DNA of 52,954 nucleotides, taken from positions 1 to 52,954 of the forward strand of contig JAPLEI010000073.1 in the NCBI GenBank assembly GCA_026391195.1. The letters run 5' to 3'. The position numbers and the translations under genes were made by a program. Source of the DNA: Bacteroidota bacterium. Lineage in GTDB: Bacteria > Bacteroidota > Bacteroidia > Chitinophagales > Chitinophagaceae. The notes beneath the pieces were generated by a model. The model searched no databases. It had not been told where the DNA came from and worked only from the letters and a program-made list of their open reading frames with translations. This document shows positions 17,355-24,948 of the stretch, piece after piece (the first letter of the stretch is position 1; every line of letters begins with the position of its first letter).

Positions 17355-18263
17355 ATGAATTGGCAATTTCTACTATCCGATCTCGCTAACCCATCGTATA
17401 AATCGTTGGCGAGAGCGATTACTTTGGTAGAAAACCAGTCGGAAGGCTATCTCAGTTTTCTGCAACAGCTTGTGCCCGGAAAGGCATTGATAACAGGCAT
17501 TACCGGCTCGCCGGGTGCAGGAAAAAGTACCCTAAGCGATACGCTTATTCGCACATGGGTAGGGCAGGGTAAAAAAGTAGGTATCATTTGTGTAGACCCA
17601 TCCTCTCCTTTTCATCTGGGTGCCCTATTGGGCGATCGCATCAGGATGAGTTCCTGGTACAATCATCCGCAAGTATATATTCGATCCCTGGCAACCCGCG
17701 GCTCTTTGGGCGGATTACATCCGCAAATTTTAGAAATATGTGCCGTAATGCAATCGGCAGGATTTGATGAATTGTTGGTGGAAACGGTGGGGGTAGGACA
17801 AAGTGAAATTGAAATTGCAGGGTTAGCAGATACCACCGTAGTGGTGATGGTTCCGGAAGCAGGGGATGAAGTGCAAACCATGAAAGCCGGCTTAATGGAG
17901 ATTGCCGATATTTTTGTAGTAAATAAATGCGATCGCCCGGATGCAGATCAGTTGGTAAAAAATTTGAGAAGCATGCTAGCGCCTACTTTTGTTCAGGGTG
18001 ATTGGGAAATTCCCATTCTTAAAACGATTGCTACGCAACAATCGGGCATAATTGAACTGGCGGCTGCTATTGAGCAACATCATCGGGTACAGCGAACAAC
18101 GGAAAGGAAAAAATGGCTGCTGGCCGAGAAAGCCTATCAGCTAATCCGTCAATATAGAATGCGTGACATCAATAAACATCAGCTGCTTGTTTCACTGGAA
18201 AAAGAGATGGAGCAGCCTGCATTTAACTTGTTTCATTTTCTCGAAAAAAAATATGCCAATTGA
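17355..18263 (+). CDS. meaB: Methylmalonyl-CoA mutase-associated GTPase MeaB
   Basis: A 302 aa G3E GTPase. The Walker A GSPGAGKS is at residues 51-58, DPSSPFHLGALLGDRIRM is the MeaB-specific segment, ETVGVGQSE the switch region, and NKCDRPDA the base-recognition NKxD. MeaB protects and reactivates the adenosylcobalamin-dependent methylmalonyl-CoA mutase. The mutase is not in the window. The stop overlaps the start of the following glycosyltransferase gene (ATGA), an unusual partner for a mutase chaperone. It is divergent from the O-antigen ligase gene. Confidence 0.93.
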   Translation: MNWQFLLSDLANPSYKSLARAITLVENQSEGYLSFLQQLVPGKALITGITGSPGAGKSTLSDTLIRTWVGQGKKVGIICVDPSSPFHLGALLGDRIRMSSWYNHPQVYIRSLATRGSLGGLHPQILEICAVMQSAGFDELLVETVGVGQSEIEIAGLADTTVVVMVPEAGDEVQTMKAGLMEIADIFVVNKCDRPDADQLVKNLRSMLAPTFVQGDWEIPILKTIATQQSGIIELAAAIEQHHRVQRTTERKKWLLAEKAYQLIRQYRMRDINKHQLLVSLEKEMEQPAFNLFHFLEKKYAN

Positions 18264-19324
18264 TGAATTCCGGTCTGCTGCGCATATGGATAGATACGGA
18301 ACGGTTAAAGTATCCGCATACGGGTTTGTATCATTTTTGTATGGAGTTAGGAAAAGCGTTGGTGCATGAAAAAACCAACCGCGAAGAACTTAGTTTTTAT
18401 CTCCCGGCGAATAAAATGGGTGTATTTGGAAAGGAAGCCCTTTATCGGAGACAGATAGGGTTGCATAAGTACCAACTTCCTTCCACGGCCTCTTATCAGG
18501 TTTGGCATTCGCTTCATCAGGGCAGCCAGTATTTTCCTTTTCGGAGAACTATACCGGTAGTGCTTACTATCCACGACCTTAATTTTTTACATCAACCCGG
18601 CAAAGGGGCTGCCTATATAAAAAAATCGCTGGCAGAACTGCAACAGAAAATAAATCGTGCAGATCGGGTGGTGGCCATATCGTCTTTTGTGTTGGAAGAA
18701 TTACATCGTAACCTGCAGGTTAATTCAGCTCAAGCCTCGGTTATTTATAATGGATGTAATTTTTCTCAGTTGGCGCCCGAAGTTCCGCCATTGATTCCCG
18801 ACAAGCCTTTTTTGTTCACCATCGGCACGCTGGCAGCCAAAAAGAATTTTCATGTATTACCTGCTTTGCTAAAAGGAAATGATTATTGGTTGGTGATAGC
18901 AGGCATTACCCATGAAGAAGCCTATTTGCAAAAGATTAAGCAGGAAGCAGTTCGGTGGGGAGTGGAGAATCGGGTGATTATTACCGGTGCTATTACTGAT
19001 GCACAAAAGCAGTGGTATTATCAGCAATGTGAAGCATTTGTATTTCCTTCTATCGCAGAAGGCTTTGGTATGCCGGTTTTGGAAGCCATGTATTTTGGCA
19101 AACCGGTATTTTTATCTACGTATACTTCCCTTCCCGAAATAGGCGGCTCATTGGCCTATTACTTTGCCTCATTTGATCCGGATGAGATGCGAAGTACAGT
19201 TGAGCAGGGATTGCAACACTATCGCCAAACTGAGCCGCAACAAGCTTTGCAACTCCATGCCCTGAGTTTTAGCTGGACGGCAGCAGCCCGGCAATATCTT
19301 AGTATATATCGCGATCTTGCTTAG
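18260..19324 (+). CDS. Glycosyltransferase family 4-like (GT-B)
   Basis: The 354 aa product has a GT-B layout. The N-terminal half contains PVVLTIHDLNFLHQPG and RADRVVAISSFVLEEL; the C-terminal half contains PFLFTIGTLAAKKNFHVL, WLVIAG and FVFPSIAEGFGMPVLEAMYFGKPV, whose E-x7-E pair binds the sugar nucleotide. It probably adds a hexose to a surface glycan in the cytoplasm. The start ATG ATG at 18260 overlaps the meaB stop. Its 3' end is only two bases from the end of the opposite-strand GT2 gene, with no space for a separate terminator. Confidence 0.88.
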   Translation: MMNSGLLRIWIDTERLKYPHTGLYHFCMELGKALVHEKTNREELSFYLPANKMGVFGKEALYRRQIGLHKYQLPSTASYQVWHSLHQGSQYFPFRRTIPVVLTIHDLNFLHQPGKGAAYIKKSLAELQQKINRADRVVAISSFVLEELHRNLQVNSAQASVIYNGCNFSQLAPEVPPLIPDKPFLFTIGTLAAKKNFHVLPALLKGNDYWLVIAGITHEEAYLQKIKQEAVRWGVENRVIITGAITDAQKQWYYQQCEAFVFPSIAEGFGMPVLEAMYFGKPVFLSTYTSLPEIGGSLAYYFASFDPDEMRSTVEQGLQHYRQTEPQQALQLHALSFSWTAAARQYLSIYRDLA

Positions 19325-19326
19325 GC

Positions 19327-20286
19327 CTATTTAATTTTTACAAACATCTTTGCGCAAAAGAGCCAGTTTCTTAGGGGCGACCTCTTTTTTACAGACAGCA
19401 ACCAATTTCGGTACTTAAAAAAATAGCGCATCCTAGAAAAGTTATTTGCAACAGAAAAATCTCGGTACGACAGATTCAGTTGTTCCAGTGCTTTTTTCTT
19501 GATTTGGTTTTCGGGTGGGCAGGTATCGTAGAACAATTGCATGCGATCTCTGATGGAGGCGATTTCTCGGGCTTCTCTTTCTTGTTTTTCTATCTCTGTA
19601 ACCGGCCGGCTTTTGCCGGTAGCTGCACCAATTAGGTTGTTTTCGTGTTGCCGATATTTAACCAGCTGTTCGTTACAGTAAGTAATACCTCCTTTGCAGG
19701 CAGCGATATAGGCAATCCACCAATCGTGCGGCAAAACAGTAGGAAATGGAAGCGCACCTTGTAAAATACTTTTTTTGAAAAGCATAGTGTTTCCATAAAT
19801 GCGACAAAATACTGCCTGCTGTAAACAACTGTTATAAGAGTTGCAATTGCTGATGCTGGATACTGTTTTACCCGTAAGCGACAGATCTGCATTGCAGATA
19901 TAGGAGTCGCAATACACCAGCACCGATTCGCCCAAAGCCGCATATTGAACCGCCAGTTTTTCGGGAAACCAATAATCATCTTGATCGCAAAGGGCTACCA
20001 GCGAACCGGAAGAAAGGGTAATGGCTCGTTCGAAGTTTCGGATATAACCTAAATTTTCTTTGTTATGATATACCCGTATGTTGCTGTGGATGGCTGCATA
20101 GGATGCCAACAGAAGCGATGTGCCATCGGTGCTGGCATCATCACAAACCACAACTTCCATATTGGGATAGGTTTGCGCCAGCAAGCTGTCTAGCTGTTCG
20201 GATAAATACTCCGCACCATTATAAGTAGCCATTACTACAGAAATCAGGGGTTGTGTAGCAGCATCCATGGTTTTTCGAAATAGCAT
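19327..20286 (-). CDS. Family 2 glycosyltransferase
   Basis: The 319 aa GT-A enzyme has PLISVVMATYNGAEYLSEQL, VVVCDDASTDGTS and LVALCDQDDYWFPEKLA (DxD equivalent) in the first 120 residues, PHDWWIAYIAA and VKYRQHENN further on. These motifs are shared in the same order with the divergent gene at 20410, so the two are paralogues. Rhamnosyl- and other hexosyltransferases of O-antigen synthesis look like this. The second Met (20268) is another possible start. A TATCTTTA -7-like element lies shortly upstream on this strand. Confidence 0.87.
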   Translation of the reverse strand: MLFRKTMDAATQPLISVVMATYNGAEYLSEQLDSLLAQTYPNMEVVVCDDASTDGTSLLLASYAAIHSNIRVYHNKENLGYIRNFERAITLSSGSLVALCDQDDYWFPEKLAVQYAALGESVLVYCDSYICNADLSLTGKTVSSISNCNSYNSCLQQAVFCRIYGNTMLFKKSILQGALPFPTVLPHDWWIAYIAACKGGITYCNEQLVKYRQHENNLIGAATGKSRPVTEIEKQEREAREIASIRDRMQLFYDTCPPENQIKKKALEQLNLSYRDFSVANNFSRMRYFFKYRNWLLSVKKRSPLRNWLFCAKMFVKIK

Positions 20287-20409
20287 AAATAGAAAAGCGG
20301 CGGTAACCGCATAAAGATAATCAATCGCAGGTTTCTTTTAACAGAAAACAGAATTCCCATTTTTTCCTGTGGCGGTTTGTATCTTTAGCATTCTTATTTT
20401 ATTTAACGT

Positions 20410-21318
20410 ATGTCTGTATCCGTAGTACTCTGCACCTATAATGGGGCACGGTTTTTAGCCGAGCAGGTAAACAGTATACTTAATCAGACTTACTCTATTC
20501 AGGAGTTGATTATTTCGGATGATGCTTCTACTGACAATACTATTATACTCGCTCGTGAAATGGCAGCAAGGGATGCCCGGATTCGTGTGGTATCCTTGCA
20601 AGAGAATGTAGGCTTTTCGGCGAATTTTCAGCAGGCAATTACTCAGGCCATTGCTCCTTTAATTGCGCTGGCCGATCAGGATGATATTTGGCACCCCGAA
20701 AAAATTGCCCGCATGTTGGCAGCCTTTGAAACGGATGCTTCTTTGATTTACTGCGATTCGGTAAAGTTTGCAGATACGCCACCTGTTTCACCCAAACCCT
20801 CCCCTAAAAACAGGCGAATAGCGGGAAGTGACCCTAAAAAAATAGCTGTATATAACACGGTGAGTGGGCATGCCATGATAATTCGAAAAAGCTTGTGCAC
20901 TGCAGCCTTTCCTTTACCCGAGGGGGTTTATTACGATTGGTGGTTGGCAATAGTTGCTATGGCTACTAACCGCGTTCAGTTTCTTCCGGAAGTGCTGGTG
21001 TATCAACGAGTACACGACCGAAATGTAACGCTCCAATCTAATTTGTCGGAATCAACACACCGGCAGCGATTTCGCAGTACACTGGTAAAACACCTGGATG
21101 CTTTTAGAAAAATTGCTACACTATCGGATGGCGACCGATTATTTTTTGAGGAAGGATATGCTTATTGGCAGTTATCGCTCTATCAACGGTTTAATTTCGG
21201 CTTATTTCGTTGGCTGATGCGAAACCGGGAGAATATATTTTGTAATAAAGTAAGGAAGTTTCCGCTGATATCTCAATTAAAAAATAGTTGGCTGCTGAGT
21301 TTTCGGTGGCGGGTATAG
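20410..21318 (+). CDS. Family 2 glycosyltransferase (paralogue of the divergent neighbour)
   Basis: A 302 aa GT-A enzyme: SVVLCTYNGARFLAEQVN at the N-terminus, LIISDDASTDNT, LIALADQDDIWHPEKIA and YYDWWLAIVAM, then VYQRVHDRNVT. The same ordered motifs appear in the product of 19327-20286, with which it shares a 123-base divergent intergenic region. A -7-like TATCTTTA lies at 20380-20387. It probably transfers a deoxyhexose or hexose in O-antigen or capsule synthesis; donor and acceptor cannot be read from the sequence. Confidence 0.87.
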   Translation: MSVSVVLCTYNGARFLAEQVNSILNQTYSIQELIISDDASTDNTIILAREMAARDARIRVVSLQENVGFSANFQQAITQAIAPLIALADQDDIWHPEKIARMLAAFETDASLIYCDSVKFADTPPVSPKPSPKNRRIAGSDPKKIAVYNTVSGHAMIIRKSLCTAAFPLPEGVYYDWWLAIVAMATNRVQFLPEVLVYQRVHDRNVTLQSNLSESTHRQRFRSTLVKHLDAFRKIATLSDGDRLFFEEGYAYWQLSLYQRFNFGLFRWLMRNRENIFCNKVRKFPLISQLKNSWLLSFRWRV

Positions 21319-21330
21319 TTGATAAGCGGC

Positions 21331-21567
21331 TTATAAGAACTGCTCTTCTTCTATCACCTTTTTTTCATTTTTCCACCAGCGCCATCCGAAATAGCCTACA
21401 ATCGCAAATGGGGCAAGAGCCAGGTAAATGATAGCGGAATTTAGTGAAGCGGCAGGTCCTTCTCCTAGTTGTCCCGCAGTTTTAGTGCAAATAGAGCATT
21501 GTGCCAACAGGCTATTACTGAAAAGGATTCCCAACGCAATCAAACTTCCCATTCCCCATCTTTTCAT
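21331..21567 (-). CDS. Small exported membrane protein with CSIC motif
   Basis: A 78 aa protein with a signal-like start (MKRWGMGSLIALGILFSNSLLAQ), then CSICTKTAGQLGEGPAASLN and one hydrophobic segment (AIIYLALAPFAIVGYFGW) followed by a charged tail RWWKNEKKVIEEE. The CxxC directly after the signal could bind a metal or form a disulfide. Similar short proteins occur in Bacteroidota; I know no function. A TACCTTTG -7 element is 17 bases before the ATG, so it is probably expressed on its own. Confidence 0.7.
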   Translation of the reverse strand: MKRWGMGSLIALGILFSNSLLAQCSICTKTAGQLGEGPAASLNSAIIYLALAPFAIVGYFGWRWWKNEKKVIEEEQFL

Positions 21568-21584
21568 ACCGGATTTTTAGAAGG

Positions 21585-21592
21585 CAAAGGTA
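21585..21592 (-). promoter_or_regulatory. -7 element (TACCTTTG) of the small CSIC protein gene
   Basis: Exact TANNTTTG match on the minus strand, 17 bases before the ATG at 21567. No good -33 match. Confidence 0.5.
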
Positions 21593-21664
21593 CGAAGTTT
21601 ACCAGAAAAGCCGGAAGCATGTGGCTAATTCGATAATAATCAGTAATTTACTGTTTAACTTTTT

Positions 21665-22972
21665 ATGATGGAACCGAGAAGAAAATTTCTACAAAAAATG
21701 GGTTTGATGGCTGGTGCTTTTTCTGCCGCCAGCTTATTTGAACAAGCACATGCAGCCGAATGGGAGCAAGCATCCCGCCGCATCAGCCATATGAGTGCCG
21801 GCGAGGCGGCTATGGATGAAGATTTTTGGATGACCATCCAGCAAGCGTATACCGTTAATTCTAACTTAATTATCCTCAATAACGGCGGCGTGAGTCCTTC
21901 TCCCCGGGTTGTGCAGGATGCTGTTGAAAGATATAATCGGTTTACCAATGAAGGCCCTTCTTATTACATGTGGCGGATATTGGATCAGGGAAGGGAACCC
22001 CTTCGGCAAAAACTTGCTTTGTTAGCAGGATGTTCTGAAGAAGAAATCGCCATCAATCGAAATTCAACAGAAGCGCTGAATACCGTGATTTTTGGGATGG
22101 ATTTGCAACCAGGAGATGAAGTGATTGGCACATTACAAGATTACCCAAATATGATTCAGGCATGGAGACAGCGAGCCTTGCGCGACAAAATAAAATATAC
22201 ACAAATCAGTTTCGATTTTCCCATAGAGAGTGACAAGGAAATTGTAGCAGCTTTTGAAAAAGCGATTACTGCTAAAACCAAAGTAATTCATGTAACGCAT
22301 GTGATCAATTGGGTAGGACAGGTATTGCCGGTTGCCAAAATTGCCCGGATGGCGCATCAGCGGGGTATAGAAGTAATTGTAGATGGCGCTCACTCTTTTG
22401 GTTTGATTGATTTTAAAATTCCAGATCTTGAGTGCGATTATTTTGGCACCAGCTTACACAAGTTTTTGAGTGCACCCATTGGTAGCGGTATGTTGTGGAT
22501 TAAAAAAGAAAAAATCGAAAAAATTTGGCCACTAACCTGTAACGACAAGCCCCGGAGTGGCGACATCAGAAAATTTGAAACCCTCGGTACCCGAAGTTTT
22601 CCGATAGAACAGGGAATTGGGGAGGCCGTTAATTTTCATAATGCTATTGGCAGTAAACGAAAAGAAGAGCGGATTCGGTACTTGAAAAATTACTGGGCTT
22701 TGCGTGCAAAGGAAATTCCGGGAGTAACCATCCATACCTCTTTTAAGCCCGAATATGCCTGTGCCATTGCCGGAGTAAGTGTAAATGGGATGACGCCCGG
22801 AGAGTTAGACAGTGCCCTCATGAACCAGTATAAAATTCATACAGTAGGGATTGTTTGGGAAAACATATCCTGTGTGCGGGTTACCCCGCATGTATATACC
22901 CGTCTGCAAGATTTGGATAAACTGGTGGGTGCACTGGAAACGCTGGCAGCTAAAAAAAATAAAAGCAGCTAA
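21665..22972 (+). CDS. Tat-signal class V aminotransferase-fold PLP enzyme
   Basis: The 435 aa protein starts with a twin-arginine signal: MEPRRKFLQKMGLMAGAFSAASL then a small-residue AHA cleavage site. The rest is a class V aminotransferase domain resembling isopenicillin-N epimerase and cysteine-desulfurase-like proteins: LNNGGVSPSPRVVQDA, INRNSTEALN, VIVDGAHSFGLIDF (PLP Asp and His) and TSLHKFLSAP, in which Lys266 should hold PLP. GTRSFPIEQGIGEA continues the family pattern. It is probably folded with PLP in the cytoplasm and exported by TatC. The substrate is unknown. Start at 21665 or the next codon. Confidence 0.85.
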   Translation: MMEPRRKFLQKMGLMAGAFSAASLFEQAHAAEWEQASRRISHMSAGEAAMDEDFWMTIQQAYTVNSNLIILNNGGVSPSPRVVQDAVERYNRFTNEGPSYYMWRILDQGREPLRQKLALLAGCSEEEIAINRNSTEALNTVIFGMDLQPGDEVIGTLQDYPNMIQAWRQRALRDKIKYTQISFDFPIESDKEIVAAFEKAITAKTKVIHVTHVINWVGQVLPVAKIARMAHQRGIEVIVDGAHSFGLIDFKIPDLECDYFGTSLHKFLSAPIGSGMLWIKKEKIEKIWPLTCNDKPRSGDIRKFETLGTRSFPIEQGIGEAVNFHNAIGSKRKEERIRYLKNYWALRAKEIPGVTIHTSFKPEYACAIAGVSVNGMTPGELDSALMNQYKIHTVGIVWENISCVRVTPHVYTRLQDLDKLVGALETLAAKKNKSS

Positions 22973-22990
22973 TCAATGCGAAAAGCTGCT
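22952..22990 (-). terminator. Terminator of the Thx gene, lying inside the opposing PLP enzyme gene
   Basis: Read on the minus strand, AGCAGCT and AGCTGCT (22990-22984 and 22970-22964) form a 7-bp stem followed by a TTTTATTTTTTTT run. The run and one arm fall in the last codons and the stop of the convergent PLP enzyme gene. Confidence 0.75.
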
Positions 22991-23028
22991 GTTAATGATT
23001 TGAACGTAATTCTGAAATCTACCTCTAA

Positions 23029-23142
23029 TTAAGAGGGTTTTACTACCGGCTTAGTTATCTTATTGCCGTTGGCCGGTCTGGATTTACCAAAAGAACCTTT
23101 GAATCTTTTTCCTTTGGCTGTTTTTTTGTCACCTTTTCCCAT
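23029..23142 (-). CDS. 30S ribosomal protein Thx (37 aa)
   Basis: A 37-residue basic protein beginning MGKGDKKTAKGKRFKGSFGK then SRP, which matches the Thx pattern MGKGD-(K/R)2-T..GK...G.(Y/F)GK.RP; Thx binds at the head of the 30S subunit. The usual Arg/Lys-rich end is here replaced by a longer, less basic tail (ANGNKITKPVVKPS). The frame was read directly from the sequence: ATG at 23142-23140, TAA at 23031-23029. It lies between the terminator of HU and its own terminator, so it is a separate monocistronic unit. Confidence 0.85.
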   Translation of the reverse strand: MGKGDKKTAKGKRFKGSFGKSRPANGNKITKPVVKPS

Positions 23143-23176
23143 TTGTTGATTTTTTAATGATGCATTTAGGCAAAAA

Positions 23177-23209
23177 TAGAAAAACCCCGTGAAATACGGG
23201 GTTTTTCTA
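23177..23209. terminator. Terminator after the HU gene
   Basis: A 14-bp stem (TAGAAAAACCCCGT / ACGGGGTTTTTCTA) with a 5-base loop and a T-run on the minus strand, 15 bases past the HU stop. It separates HU from the Thx gene. Confidence 0.9.
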
Positions 23210-23223
23210 TAAAAGGTTAGGAA

Positions 23224-23493
23224 TTAGAGCTTTCCGCTTAATTCTTTTCCGGCTTTAAACTTAGCCACTTTTTTGGCTTTAATTTTGATAGTAGCACCGG
23301 TTTGAGGATTGCGACCCGTACGTGCAGCACGCTTCGACACAGAAAAAGTACCGAAACCTACCAGGGTAACTTTGTCACCTTTTTTCAGGGTTTTTGTAAC
23401 AGTAGCTACAAAAGAATCCAGGGCAGCATTCGCCTGTGTTTTAGATACGCCAGCATCTTCTGCGATTTGGGCAATTAATTCAGCTTTGTTCAT
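23224..23493 (-). CDS. HU-family DNA-binding protein
   Basis: An 89 aa HU/IHF protein: [20 protein letters not shown], then [16 protein letters not shown] and the DNA-binding arm [15 protein letters not shown] with the intercalating proline, then [11 protein letters not shown]. Length is that of HU (about 90 aa). It compacts and bends DNA in the nucleoid. I start at the ATG at 23493, because the longer frame to 23547 would contain the promoter. A strong promoter precedes it and a strong terminator follows. Confidence 0.95.
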   Translation of the reverse strand: MNKAELIAQIAEDAGVSKTQANAALDSFVATVTKTLKKGDKVTLVGFGTFSVSKRAARTGRNPQTGATIKIKAKKVAKFKAGKELSGKL

Positions 23494-23525
23494 GGAAGTG
23501 TTTTTAATGGTTTTAATATCAGTAA

Positions 23526-23555
23526 CAAATTTATTCGCTTTTCTCAATCAACAAA
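23526..23555 (-). promoter_or_regulatory. Promoter of the HU gene (TTTG-N18-TAAATTTG)
   Basis: On the minus strand TTTG (23555-23552) and TAAATTTG (23533-23526) are spaced by 18 bases, close to the Bacteroidota -33/-7 consensus. The leader would be about 30 bases. The rest of the gap up to 23780 is A/T-rich with two small inverted repeats (TTCGA...TCGAA, TTCAG...CTGAA) and no recognisable gene. Confidence 0.75.
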
Positions 23556-23780
23556 ATTTTTTTCAAAATTTTTTGTTTCCTTTAAAACCCTTATCAATTA
23601 AAGGTTTCAGCCCAATAGGCCGCCGCAAATTTTTTGAAAATTCTTCGATTATTCAGTCGAAACTCAATGATAGCAGGGGTTTCGGAAAAATTGGTCTTTC
23701 AGTTTTGGCTGAATCCCTTGTGTTGGTTTAGTTTTTCAAGGCGAAATAAGCAGTATTTTTCACCAAAAAACTATCCACAA

Positions 23781-24089
23781 TCAATTCACAACCTCGAGAA
23801 TGCTTCTGAAACTGATGAATTGGTTACCCCATAGCCGGAAGGCTTCTTCGCGCAATGCTGGGGCACATTGTTGAATATACGTCTCGTATTGTACTCTGCT
23901 TTGGGTACTAAGTTGTAACGAATAGGTAGGGCCTTCCGAATCATCCTGATCTAACAATTGTAATAATTGATGTGCAGTAAAATAGCCGGTATTGAGTAAG
24001 GCAGGAATATGTACTTCTTGCATCCACTGAAGCCAACGTGGGGCTATTTCGGTGGCTACTTTTGTGGTAATGCTATAAACGATTGGCAT
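23781..24089 (-). CDS. DUF4286 family protein
   Basis: A 102 aa protein with the DUF4286 pattern: IVYSITTKVATEIAPRWLQWMQEVHIPALLNTGYF near the start, then SLQLSTQSRVQYETYIQQCAPALREEAFRLWGNQFISFRSILEV. These are short dimeric alpha/beta-barrel-like proteins found mainly in Bacteroidota; function unknown. The gene follows exonuclease III by 12 bases and is probably in the same transcript. Confidence 0.8.
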   Translation of the reverse strand: MPIVYSITTKVATEIAPRWLQWMQEVHIPALLNTGYFTAHQLLQLLDQDDSEGPTYSLQLSTQSRVQYETYIQQCAPALREEAFRLWGNQFISFRSILEVVN

Positions 24090-24101
24090 AAAGTAAAATG
24101 A

Positions 24102-24884
24102 TTAGGGGAGGGAAATTTCTACATAAACCGGACAGTGGTCGCTGTGCTTAATAGTTGGTAAAATGGCGGCTGAGCGAATGTTGCTAGCGAGGGGTGTTGT
24201 TGTGCAAATATAATCTATTCTCCATCCTTTGTTTTGCAACCGAACCGAAGGGAAGCGCTGACTCCACCAGCTATAGGCACCTGTTTGTGCGGGATTACAA
24301 TGCCTGAAAGTATCTATCCATCCATCTGCCAGCCAATTGTCCATCCAGGCTCTTTCTTCCGGCAGAAATCCAGATGATTTTTTATTTCCCTTGGGATCGT
24401 GTATGTCAATTTCCCGATGCGCTATATTATAATCGCCCACTACTATTAAATTGGGCTTTTCTTTTTTAAGGGCATTTACATACGCTGTAAATTCATCTAG
24501 CCATTGATACTTGTAGGTTTGCCTTTCTTCCCCGCTAGTTCCCGATGGATAATAGGCATTGATTAGGGTAAATGTTTCAAAATCTGCCCGAATAACCCGG
24601 CCCTCCGCATCACTCATGGCAGCTCCATGCCCATGGAGTACTTGTTCGGGATGGATTTTGGTAAAGATGGCTACCCCGCTGTATCCTTTTTTTTGTGCCG
24701 AAAACCAGAAGGTTTCATATCCCAGTGCGTGAATGGCTTCTAGATTTATGTTTTCTTTTTCGGCTTTGGTTTCTTGTAAACAAATGATATCTGCCGGATC
24801 AGCCGACAACCATTCCAGCAAACCCTTATTGAGTGCTGCTCGGATACCATTTACATTATAACTTATTATGCGGAGTGTTTTCAT
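24102..24884 (-). CDS. xth: Exodeoxyribonuclease III / AP endonuclease
   Basis: The 260 aa EEP-family nuclease has ISYNVNGIRAALNKG, CLQETKAE (metal Glu), NAYYPSG (catalytic Tyr), VVGDYNIAHREIDIHDP (Asp and Asn) and HSDHCPVYVEI (catalytic Asp-His). It cuts at abasic sites and has 3' exonuclease activity in base-excision repair. Length fits Xth (about 255-270 aa). It is the first gene of a unit with DUF4286. Confidence 0.95.
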   Translation of the reverse strand: MKTLRIISYNVNGIRAALNKGLLEWLSADPADIICLQETKAEKENINLEAIHALGYETFWFSAQKKGYSGVAIFTKIHPEQVLHGHGAAMSDAEGRVIRADFETFTLINAYYPSGTSGEERQTYKYQWLDEFTAYVNALKKEKPNLIVVGDYNIAHREIDIHDPKGNKKSSGFLPEERAWMDNWLADGWIDTFRHCNPAQTGAYSWWSQRFPSVRLQNKGWRIDYICTTTPLASNIRSAAILPTIKHSDHCPVYVEISLP

Positions 24885-24948
24885 CTGATGCTACAAGGTA
24901 AACTAGGATTTGTAATTGATTGCTACAACTAAGGATTTTGCAATGCAT

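Noticed and set aside
23494..23780. A small RNA or origin-like element in the gap upstream of HU
   Set aside because: The two short inverted repeats (5 bp stems) are too weak, and I see no DnaA-box cluster or terminator on the plus strand.
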